Assembly: GCA_011800805.1 (NCBI GenBank)
Contig: MPNW01000308.1
Location: 121,926-185,925 of the forward strand
From: Hirudo medicinalis
Lineage: Eukaryota > Annelida > Clitellata > Hirudinida > Hirudinidae
Length of the DNA stretch: 64,000 nt
Direction: 5' to 3'
Shown: positions 50,601-59,599 of the stretch, piece after piece
Layout: the number at the start of each line of letters is the position of its first letter
Position numbering within the stretch: position 1 is the stretch's first letter
Notes under the pieces: model-generated
What the model saw: only the letters and a program-made list of their open reading frames with translations
The model's database searches: none
What the model was told of the DNA's origin: nothing
Made by a program: the position numbers and the translations under genes

Positions 50601-51007
50601 ATAAATATCCAATGTGCAATCATAATCGTCATCGTCGTCGTCATGATGGGCATAATCATCATCACCGTCATCAGCATAATCACCATCATCATCAGAATAA
50701 CAATGCACCCTCATATTTCCAAAAAGGCACAAAGGAAGTGTCAGGCATTCAATGCAGGCCATTTAGGAGAAGAAAAACAAAATCAGGAGAGCGTGAAAGT
50801 ACATGGCATCGCTTCCCACGGATACTAACACGTGGTCGCTGCTGGTGATGCGGAGGACCCGGAGCAGTTCCTGGACTAGGTTCGGGTTCGCCGAGTTCGA
50901 GGGCACGTTGAGGGCCTTCTGGGCCTCCGAGGTCAGCCGGGCATTGTGGAGGAGGCCGTTCTTTCGAGTCTGAGGCAGGGGATTCGGGAACGGAAGTTCC
51001 GACAGCA
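35567..51007 (-). CDS. NIPBL (Nipped-B): NIPBL / Nipped-B / Scc2 cohesin loader, nearly complete
   Basis: With MAU2 this protein loads cohesin on chromosomes and stimulates its ATPase and loop extrusion. Thirty-nine exons, about 2,250 codons; only the first (ATG) exon is missing. 51007-50803 matches the MAU2-binding N-terminus (ELPFPNPLPQ). Next come low-complexity exons 50083-49950, 49824-49779, 49658-49549, 49305-48994, 48812-48412 (Q-rich), 47758-47725, 47384-47277, 47051-46819, 46697-46500. The conserved HEAT-repeat hook follows: 46131-46022, 45950-45864, 45727-45499 (SKDMPKQVFIEDVID), 45388-45231, 44931-44851 (FFVENIPELQLNALKLVT), 44718-43888 (NKPEWPAAELLLSLLG), 43726-43335, 43098-42996 (SFDIYLTQ), 42717-42619, 42378-42232 (SSTSVREAAIELVGKF), 42116-41982 (RVNDEEGI), 41809-41654, 41553-41448, 41345-41218, 41022-40882, 40668-40575, 40421-40279, 40040-39953, 39666-39493, 39246-39192, 39013-38878, 38646-38539, 38301-38092, 37921-37775, 37621-37318, 36810-36696, 36390-36219, 36105-35980, 35773-35567 (acidic/basic tail). 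Frame holds at all junctions except inside 47051-46819. Confidence 0.96.
36640..36666. repeat. (ATT)n repeat in a NIPBL intron
   Basis: Near-perfect att triplets just downstream (in gene direction) of the exon at 36810-36696. Confidence 0.85.
39735..39853 (+). mobile_element. tRNA-derived SINE, copy 2 (truncated)
   Basis: A-box-like cggccgaacggg (39750-39761; one mismatch) and B-box-like ggtcgcaaccc (39807-39817), with the shared gggttgcgttcctgc and cggcctgcac blocks. The 3' part is cut by AT-rich DNA. It lies in a NIPBL intron, in the opposite orientation to the gene. Confidence 0.75.
40727..40768. repeat. (AAT)n repeat in a NIPBL intron
   Basis: Near-perfect aat triplets. Confidence 0.85.
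46150..46292. repeat. Tandem 20-mer array catcattatcatcacatagt
   Basis: About six copies of the 20-base unit, nearly identical, in the NIPBL intron between exons 46697-46500 and 46131-46022. It looks like a minisatellite grown out of an ATC microsatellite. Confidence 0.85.
47637..47673. repeat. (AAT)n repeat in a NIPBL intron
   Basis: Near-perfect aat triplets next to the 34-base exon 47758-47725. Confidence 0.85.
50388..50612 (+). mobile_element. tRNA-derived SINE, copy 3 (longest)
   Basis: Perfect A box tggccgaatggg (50411-50422), B box gttcgcaaccc (50470-50480), shared gagccatataaatgg block, then the 3' body and the tail caaaagattggctaaatac followed by aaataaat. The same tail occurs in copy 4. 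It lies in the first visible NIPBL intron. Confidence 0.85.
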
Positions 51008-51171
51008 CTGAACGTTCGAAAGTTGAAAATAATTTGTTCGATGAATTAAGCGATTTATTAATTGACGTTCAAACGGAAAGTAGTTTCGGTTTAATGGATG
51101 AATGTAAGCATTACAAATTTTATAAATTAAAATCACAGGATTGTAAATAAATAGTAATGTGAAATAAAATC

Positions 51172-51368
51172 TGCATGCACGTTGGCTGATCGGGTTGTAT
51201 TCCTGACGTAAAGGTCGTAACGTGTCGCGATCGCAACCCGGCCTTCAACACCGGGGAGCGCCCTCGGGTAAGGGCGCCACATAAATGATAGAGCAATAAA
51301 AAGTGCCTTCGAATCCTACTCAGGTACATAAGGCGCTCAAAAGATTGGCTAAATAAATACAAATAATC
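51172..51368 (+). mobile_element. tRNA-derived SINE, copy 4
   Basis: A-box-like tggctgatcggg (51183-51194; one mismatch), B-box-like gatcgcaaccc (51229-51239), shared gcgccacataaatg block, and the tail caaaagattggctaaataaa. It lies 165 bases upstream of the first visible NIPBL exon. Confidence 0.85.
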
Positions 51369-53109
51369 TCTTTGTTTAGTTATGTTTTCCTAACAATTTC
51401 CAATGTTTTCAAGATAGAATTTCATTCCAATTAGAAGAATGTTTGATTCACTTTTAGTCAAGTAATTTTAATCGAGTATAAACATTTTGCTATTTTGGAA
51501 GATTTTTTAGGAACATTAACCCAAAGCATGTATACAATAAAAAATAATATTCTCATCAATTGGAGCATAAAGCTTGTTTAATGCACTTAATATAATTATC
51601 AATTATTGATTCATTATTCATGCTCGACCAAAAATAATAAGCACAAACATTGACAGCAAACTTTCATTAACATTGAAAATTACCCTATGAAACTATATCA
51701 AGCAATACCATATAGCTTCTCTGTCAACAATGTTTTATAAACAAAATGATGATTTTAAAAATGACAATAGGCTAATAAATGGCAAATGACAGGGGTTTCT
51801 GCCATCGTGTTAAAGTAAAAAAAAAATACCAACGATTCGTGAGGCTAGAAATGCCGGCCAAGGTTATGATCGGCACACTGGATGGATCCGTGTTCATGAT
51901 CAAGCCAGACAGCTGCAACAAGAACGTAGAAATTGTAACTCATGTCACATTATCGAGAACATCACTGATATAAGGAATGTTCCCTCTGAAGTCTAACATA
52001 TTCAAAGATCTAAATGGAAGGAATTTAAAAATTGGTTCGTGTTCCATTTGCTTATCCGTGTTAATCTAATTTTCCACTGTGCGCATTGAAAACATTTAGG
52101 CATAAATTTAAATTAATCCAGTTGACAAGAATTGAACTTCACAGACAATTTTGTTAGCAAACAATGCCCAAATATTTTTAAATGTTCAAGATGATAGCTA
52201 GTTTGGTTTTGGGATACTTGAATAGGACTATAAATTAAACGTTTAAAAAGTCTTTAAAATCAAAATTAGATAAGAATGTTTTGAAACTAAGAACATTGCC
52301 AACTTAACACAAAATCCGTAATCTAAGATTTGCTTTGATTGCTGTAAACCAGCGCAAATTTCTATTGTGGGAATCTTTAAGACTCAAGTAAATAACGGCG
52401 AAAATGTAGATAATTACATAACCAAATGGGCGCTAAACTATGAAAGCTAAAAAACATTAAACATCCCAGCAGTGATGTAACATTTTGAAAAGAATGTTAT
52501 TTGAATTCTTGATGACAAAATCATTTAATAGTAGACAATCTGCATCAAGACATCCAAATGAAGCAGTAGTCACCTCCAACGTTTATTCAATCTGTCCGAT
52601 GTTTTTTGTGGTACATCATACATCCACCATTAAACAGAACGACTGGCGTAAGACGAATGATCCAATTTAGTAAGTTCAACAAGAATTTACTTTTTTGTGA
52701 TTGGGCAATAAAATGGCTTTCTCAACTCCTTGTTAAATAATTTAATCCGATGCCACAAACATAATCAACAAAAAGTATGGCGTTTACCTAAACCGTATCA
52801 CTCACTCACAGAAAGCATAATAACCCCTAAACAATAAAGTTCCACAAATTTAAACTTGTACATTTCTGTATGAAAATTTTCAATTTAAAAAAGGCATACA
52901 AATACTGCTTACTATGTGAAATTTCTAAAGAACTGTGATGTAAAGCAGACTAAAGTATTCCTAAATCAAAAAAATAAATTTTATTTATTTTAATTGTATT
53001 TAAAAACAACAAAATAATTTTTATTTCTAAATTTATTTTTTTATATTTTTTAGAAATAATTAACGGCATCACGGATTGTTTCATCGCGGCTAGGAGATAC
53101 TTGTTGATC
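51369..53109. other. Upstream region of NIPBL, shared with RPL37
   Basis: AT-rich DNA that should contain the first NIPBL exon and promoter. I could not identify that exon by eye. A + frame at 51779-51973 is open and non-repetitive, but it shows no domain and no splice partner. Confidence 0.45.
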
Positions 53110-53125
53110 TTTCTTTCTCTTCCGT
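53110..53125 (+). promoter_or_regulatory. Terminal oligopyrimidine (TOP)-like start of RPL37 mRNA
   Basis: The pyrimidine run ctttctttctcttccg lies just upstream of the RPL37 ATG. It matches the TOP motif found at the 5' end of animal ribosomal protein mRNAs, which ties translation to growth signalling. The exact transcription start is inferred. Confidence 0.5.
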
Positions 53126-53141
53126 TCGGCATTGAGCTACA

Positions 53142-53687
53142 ATGGTAAATACCGTGCTTTTCCTCGTTGTAGTCGCTGCGCTTGAAATTAATCGCCTTGT
53201 GGATTAGAAAATATCGAATTTAGTAGAGATGTGATTTTGTGATAAATTTGATGCAGGATTTGTATCGAACGACAAGCTGAATGATAAATTCTCTAAATTT
53301 CGACAGACCAAGGGTACATCAAGTTTTGGAAAGCGCCACAATAAAACCCACACCCTGTGCCGTAGGTGTGGTGGAAGGTGCTACCACATTCAGAAGAAAT
53401 CATGCGCACGTTGTGGATATCCTGAGGCTCGCATGAGGAAATGTAAGTTGAGTAAATGGAGGAATGTAATGTGAATTGATGTTGGTAGCGTGGTGGTCGA
53501 TAATGGATGTGTCTAATGATTGTTTGTATCTAAAATAGACAACTGGAGCGAGAAGGCCTGCAGGAGGCGCACTCAGGGCATTGGCAGAATGAGGCACCTG
53601 AAGAAGGTCTTCAGAAGGTTCAGGAATGGCTTCAGGGAGGGAACAGTTCCCAAGAAGGTCAAGGCTGCTGCCCCAGCTGCCAAATAA
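53142..53687 (+). CDS. RPL37: Ribosomal protein eL37, complete
   Basis: A structural protein of the large (60S) ribosomal subunit. Exons are 53142-53144 (the ATG alone, directly followed by a GT donor, as in the vertebrate gene), 53307-53442 and 53539-53687; frame holds throughout. The product is 95 residues, close to the usual length. It starts [16 protein letters not shown] and carries the four-cysteine zinc ribbon [20 protein letters not shown], followed by YPEARMRKY and a basic tail [17 protein letters not shown]. It is transcribed away from NIPBL. Confidence 0.98.
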
Positions 53688-54155
53688 ATAACTGAATCTA
53701 GATTGATGGAAGTTTGGTTTACTATGCTTCTGGTTGAATACAAATCAGTCTTGTATGTCTGCCTCCAGTGTAGTGTTTTTTAGTTGTATTCATATATGGT
53801 AGTTGGGGAGTTATAATTTCAACTTTGGTATTGAAGTGGGACATACTCATTAGTGTGGTTTGTAGCTCTGACCAAAACATCCTGGGTGTAGTATTTGACA
53901 GGGTTGTAAATTCTAATTGGGTTGAATTTATTGCTGAAACATTCTGAGTCAAATGCTATGTAAGTCAACGTTCATTGCATTGTTCAACCTGATTTCCATA
54001 GTTACTTCATCAATGTTTTCTGAAAGAAGTGGCATCTGGTTACCCTGAAATTTTAAATTGAATATTTTTAGACGTTTATCATGGTTTACAGCAAGTTGAG
54101 AAGTTGTGTCAGGCATTCTAGAAGGTGTAATTTAAAACAAATAAATTTGACAGAT
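53688..54155. other. Convergent 3' UTRs of RPL37 and the coiled-coil gene
   Basis: About 470 bases of non-coding DNA. An AATAAA overlaps the RPL37 stop codon. Nothing else is recognised. Confidence 0.5.
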
Positions 54156-55295
54156 TTATCTGAGCATTTCTAGTACCAGATCCTTTGCCTGAGTTTGATT
54201 CTGAAACTGCCTTGTAAATATGCTTTGAAAAATTGCACAAAGAATGAGGACCTGTAGTTTCATTTCCATGGCAATGGCAAGAGACAGTCCCTTGACTACC
54301 TTCACTGCCTTCCTGGACAGGATGACGTTGGATTCAATTTCGGATCCGATGTATGGATTGTCCTTTTTGATGGTTGCGAGTATTTCCTTGATCATCTTGC
54401 TAGTGTCGTCAGGCGTTGCCACGAACCTAAAGATCACCATTGCTAAAATTCTTTAATAATCAATCATCTAAGGACTTCTCATGAAGACTGTTATCATTAA
54501 TCTGCTCCTATGTTATCCCAGCCCTCGATATTAATGCAACTTAGCGGGGCCGCAGTTGTCCGATGTCATTTTTGGACTTCCCCTTAATCGATTTGATCGG
54601 CAAAGCGTTCCATTACGATGTCCTCACTTCTGGTAAACGGCTGTTGACAGAGTCAATTCCTTCTCAGCCTCTTCGACCTGAGATTTCCTGAGGCGTTCCA
54701 TGATTTTTGATTTGTTGACGGGTGCGCCCGAATCGCAGCAGAGCAACAGGCGAGCGTTTCGCTTAGTGAGATAGTATTGGGCCTCTGCAAGATCCCTCCT
54801 GATGTCCTCAATAAAATTCGACAAGCCATCCATTCTCTTTAACTGTTTCTCCAATTCTGACATCAGTCGGATGCCTTGCTGCGAGCATTGTTTAACGGAA
54901 TGTTTAATTTACAATATGTTATTACCATTTTAAGACTTATTAAACTTGTTGGTCATTATTGGGACATACATCACGCCAGTCTAACAATCGAATCGTTTAG
55001 GATGAAAATAGACAACCATCGGACGCCTATTTCTGCCTAAAAACGAGCATGACTTATTAAATTATCTTCAGGCAATATAATTGATATGAATTATTTGGCT
55101 GAACAGTTGATACGGCTAAAAACGATTTCATTTTATAATTCTGTTTGTATTTTGTAGGCTGCAGTTAATTTTTTATAAACATTTTTTAGTGAAGCAATTT
55201 ACAATTACATCGAGTGAACTCCTACAACTTTCTAGAATTTCTAGCGTTATTTCGTGAAGTTGAAGGAGCTTGGCTGTTTTCTTCCTATTCTCGCT
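54156..55295 (-). CDS. Coiled-coil protein of unknown function, 3' exons
   Basis: Three - strand exons keep frame: 55295-55209, 54878-54628 and 54426-54156. They give about 200 residues: a helical, charged segment (SENRKKTAKLLQLHEITLEI), a heptad-rich stretch (MSELEKQLKRMDGLSNFIED, then KRNARLLLCCDSGAPVN and RKSQVEEAEKELTLS), and an end segment FVATPDDTSKMIKEILATIK through SRKAVKVVKGLSLA. The final exon runs open to its stop at 54156. The fold is likely an elongated helical bundle. I do not recognise the family. The 5' end lies further right, unlocated. Confidence 0.65.
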
Positions 55296-56706
55296 CTGTA
55301 ATTTAATTCAATCGATTTCAAGGCAGGATTTTACAAAAATAATTTTGCTTAAATTTTAACAATCAATCATTGCTAGAAATTAAACTGTGGCCGTTATTTC
55401 TTTTAATAGCAAAATTATTCAAAGTAAAACCAATTCTCGATTTAACCTGGAACCAAAATTCTCTATGTGACTCCAAACTCGAAGCTTTTTGACCCAAAAC
55501 CTTATTGACTGCCTTTTGGCTTTTAAAAATCGACCTCATGTTAAATCAGCCCCTCCCTTGTATTGGTAAGGAAAACAAAGTAACGACAACACTGCAGCGA
55601 TCAGATTCGTGACGCAAATGTAGTTGAGGTGGGACTAATGGCAAAAGTCGTGAAGCTGAAAAGGCACGTTCATCAGTCGTGTGTCGAAGATTTGGATTTA
55701 GTGTGACAACCGCGTTGTGTGACACGTGCTGTCACAATTTTCGACATGAAATGTTGAAATCAATCGAGCTAATGTTTGCTCTTTCCTTCTGGTTAAACAA
55801 AATGTTCAAATTCCTTTCATCACATTCCAGCAACGGCTAGCTTAATACACAGCTTATTTCAATAGTCATAAACACATGTTGATCGATAATTGTCGATCAT
55901 ACTTCAGAACAAACCCACGCCCATTCCTTACTAAGGAATTGCTGGAGACCTTTTTTTTAAGGGAGGGATACGGTCCAAAGACGATGTCCCCGCTTCCCGA
56001 TAAATGTGTAGGTCACTGTGGTGGCATCCCCACAAATTTCAAATTGAAGAATTTATTGACTCAAGGCAATCAATCTCATTTTTGCTTATTTTCATCTGCA
56101 TGAAACCTCGCACCACATTCATTGGCGTCTATCACCACCACCTATATCCTAAAAGAGGTTTTTCAATCCCTCCCGAGATGGTCACACGCACAAATCATAG
56201 GTGCATTTCATATATTGAAGTCGGTTCCTTGTGTTTACTTATTGAACCAGACAAAGATATGCTGTGCTTTCATTCACGCATGTATCATCACACACACACA
56301 TATATATATATATATACACGTATAAACAAGCATTTTATTTGGGAAAAAATCATCCAGTAACAAAACCTCAATTGTGGCGAACACAGTGAGTCCGCCATCG
56401 TTCGAAGGACAAGCGCACATAATTGAATCAACGCACATTCAACACGAGAATCAAGATACATTAAGATAGGACTACTATAGTTCTTTCATCACGAGGGGTA
56501 AAGTGGTTGCTGTGTCGACTCCCCACCATTGAAGAGGGTGCAATAATCGTGGTGCTGACATAGGTAAAGAGCAGGGCTAGGCCAGTTCAGGAGCAAGTTT
56601 CAGATACTTTGATAAGGTAGGAGAGGGTAGGAAATCTACGCGCGTCGAACATTTAAATAGACTGCAAACTAAAATCGAATCGTAAAGTCGAGCGGCCGGC
56701 CGGTCA
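55296..56706. other. No supported exon; short TA and CA repeats
   Basis: AT-rich DNA with a CA/TA tract at 56287-56320. The 5' part of the coiled-coil gene should lie here. Confidence 0.45.
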
Positions 56707-57176
56707 CTAGCCGGAGGCCGAACAGTGAGTTCTGGAATCGTGGGACGCCTGTCGCTCGGTTACGTCATTGCAACAGGATGGCAGCGAAGGGGTGATGAAG
56801 GTGACCTTCACTCATTCCCCAATGTCAAAACAAGAGACTTGGTGAAAACTGAGAAATGATGATGAAGATGAAAAGTGTCTCACCTCTGAGAAATTAAATA
56901 AAATCATTAAAACCATTAAAAATTCCAACTACTATCTGTCATTATTCTAACTTGGTCCAGAGTCACCAGTCGAACGGTCGGGTCACGAACGATAGATCGA
57001 ACAGTGACAACTCACAGGCAAAGAAAGAACTTTACAAAAGATGTCGTCAAATACCACGTCATGGTGAACACCCTCGGAGCAGAGCGACAGCACGGAAAGC
57101 ATCTCGCGACTTACGATCTCGTCCGACAGGAAGGCTTCGGAGAACGGGAATGGCGGCACGTTCGCGAAAGTAAACG
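56707..57176 (-). CDS. Possible terminal exons of a GT31-type glycosyltransferase-like gene
   Basis: Exons 57176-57016 and 56748-56707 keep frame to a stop. The first reads FTFANVPPFPFSEAFLSDEI then HHDVVFDDIFCKVLSLP. The pattern PPF-x-FSEAFLSDEIVSR, about 20 residues, then V-F-D-D-I-F faintly recalls the GT31 (beta-1,3-galactosyltransferase) end region, where an acidic E-D-V/D-D-V motif follows a YPP-x-C/SG-x-x-Y-x-L-S motif. The match is weak; the usual DxD exon was not found. Confidence 0.3.
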
Positions 57177-57302
57177 CTAACTCGCTAACTAAATGACAAC
57201 GTGGCGAAACAACCAGGAAGCGCAAGAAGACGACAAAGAAGAGGAAGAAGTCTTGATCGTAGTTCTTAAGAAGATGTCCTTAATGAAATACATAATGTAA
57301 TT

Positions 57303-57351
57303 ATAATTAATGTAGCCATAATATAATATAATATAATATAATATAATATAA
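57303..57351. repeat. (ATAATATA) tandem repeat
   Basis: Repeats of taatataata on the + strand. Confidence 0.85.
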
Positions 57352-57960
57352 TTAATGTACCGATCTAATAAGAAAAATTGAAGAGGTCACTATAACTCAA
57401 GGTGAGACTACAACAATCAAGAGAAGTTAGCAAGTGGTATCAGGAAATTGCAGATTGCAGAGGGGTTGACCGAGGTGCGCTAGACTTCATCACCAGTTCC
57501 ACCGGTTTGGTGGGATGTGGAGTCGGGTAAGAATAAACAATCAATTAATTGAAAAAATTGATTTTAAAGTAATACATAAATAATATAATTATAATATAAT
57601 AATAAATATAATAATAAATTTAATAACATTGTCCAAACAAATAAATAAATTAACATTCATCCACTTGGAACAGGGCTGATTAATATGATTCGGAGCCGAA
57701 CGAAGGATGGGAAAATCCGACAGGAAAAGATGGCGAAGACAAAGGCAAGGAAGAAGCTTAAATCCAAGGACACAATAAGAGGATGACACCCCTTAATCCT
57801 GACCTGCAGGCTGGTAACGAACAAGACTCCGCCCGGTCGACGACTAAGACGAAAATGTTCGGTAGACATCGGCTTAAGACGACGACGCCTTTACAAAAAT
57901 GACGGCCTTAATGGGAAAAACCTCCGTCATGAAGTTCGTGTCGTGAGTGAATTTTCTAAC

Positions 57961-58074
57961 ATTCAACAAAAGTAAGAAGAGAGAGATGTTGACGACGATG
58001 ACGATGCCTATGACGATGCTCATGAACAGCACTGCTGGTGGAAGCAGCTTGGAAATTGATTTGGATTTGAACAA
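57961..58074 (-). CDS. Possible first exon with a signal-anchor helix
   Basis: ATG-initiated, 38 codons to a GT donor: a short basic cytoplasmic start (MFKSKSISKLLPP) and a hydrophobic stretch (AVLFMSIVIGIVIVVNISLF). This is the usual N-terminus of a type II Golgi enzyme, which would suit the glycosyltransferase-like exons at 56707-57176. No exon was found that joins the two. Confidence 0.3.
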
Positions 58075-59350
58075 ATGGCAAAGGGGAGGAGTTTTATGAG
58101 ATTATCAACAGTGTGATGATAATGATGATGATGATGATGATGATAAGTAGTATTATGAGATTATCAACAACGTGATAAATATATTGATGATGATGAGTAA
58201 TGATACTATTATTATCATCGGATACAAGCACGTGCAGAACCCAAGCAAATCGTAGATCAGACTAGATGAGGGACCTCCTGCGAAGGACCGTCGAGCAGGT
58301 TGACTGCTGAGGATCGAGAGACAATTCAACCGAGAAAAAGAAAGCGGACCTAAATTCCGCACGTAACTGTAACTTTGAATATTGCACAAAGCCAGTCGAC
58401 AACGACCAGAGATCTCGGTCGATTACGAGCGACGCCTCCTGCCGAGCGTTAAAAGCGTTAAACCCGCAATTTTTACATTGCGCCGAGTTGCCAGCCCGTA
58501 GCTATCGGCAACGTAACGAAGCTCAGGGCGTGCCTCTCGGACGGTGATCAACGGATCGAAAGAATCCCGAGCGGTTGATGTCGTCCCTGCGGCAACACGA
58601 CCTCCTCGACAATGCCGGCTAGACACGGTAATAAAAAAAGCACAACAATAGCAGCAGCACTAGCAGACTGAAGAAATGAACAGGTGAAAAGGAACGAGCA
58701 GCGAAGGATTTAAAAAACAACAAACAAACAAAAAGCAGCGAGCTCAAGGAATTTTTTGCACATTTTCTGATGAACTGTACAAATAACAAACTCTCAAAAT
58801 CACTGTTACTATCATCATCTTCGTTGACATCATCGATATTAATTTGTAGAAAAACAATTCGAGCCCGGTAATTTTGTTCGCAATCGGCAGTAATCGTTCG
58901 TCTTTAATACGGAAGCGAGGAATGAAAAATTCGTCGGACCGACGAAGAGCCCCTTCCTCCCTCTCGAGCCCTAGGCCGCACGTTGCAGAACACAAGGTGC
59001 AGCTTCGGATGAAAAATGGTGATAATATAGCGGAAACGCTACAACAACTGGAAATTTAAATAACAAAAATAACCAGAATCAAGAGAATGTCGATTAGCCA
59101 GATGAATTTATCGATGCAGACAACTGGATGATTATCACCTCGATCCCAAGAACAGCAGCACATTGATGACGATGACGATGATGATGATGATGATGATGAT
59201 GATGATAGCGACGGCAGCAAAACATGAATTACTTTTGAAAACTTTGGGTCGATTGATGGTTTCTACTTCGTTTTTCGTGCTCAGTGGATGCAAAATAGTA
59301 ATCGTTTCTTATTTACAGATTCATGCCTGACACATACATATATAAGTATA

Positions 59351-59392
<42 letters not shown>

Positions 59393-59397
59393 TATAC

Positions 59398-59459
<62 letters not shown>

Positions 59460-59599
59460 CTCATATATACATGCACGAGCACTGGACATAATTGGACTCC
59501 CAAGCTTTCCATCACCAGGGCTGCCAACAGGCCATCTTAACTACCTAGGGGACCACGCTAGGGCAAGACCTTCGACATCCTAGCCTTCGGGCTGTGCCA
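58075..59599. other. Unresolved stretch with a few coding-like islands
   Basis: A possible - strand exon at 58618-58553 reads GIVEEVVLPQGRHQPLG between a TAG acceptor and a GTTGAT donor. The rest is (GAT)n tracts, including 59171-59204, and DNA without a recognised feature. Part of it should be UGCG 3' UTR. Confidence 0.35.
59337..59462. repeat. (TA)n(CA)n(TA)n compound dinucleotide repeat
   Basis: Alternating ta blocks flank a (ca)n run. It is purine-pyrimidine alternating throughout and lies downstream of the UGCG stop codon. Confidence 0.95.

Noticed and set aside
51779..51973. 64-codon + frame (KVKKKYQRFVRLEMP)
   Set aside because: Balanced composition, but no family, no splice partner, and no promoter context; not enough to call a gene.
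52950..53132. - strand frame starting MPNGRERKINK, as a possible NIPBL first exon
   Set aside because: It overlaps the RPL37 leader, runs into low-complexity lysine/isoleucine, and does not match the NIPBL N-terminus.
59288..59583. Tyr/Ile/His-rich frames on both strands
   Set aside because: Translation of the (TA)n(CA)n repeat.
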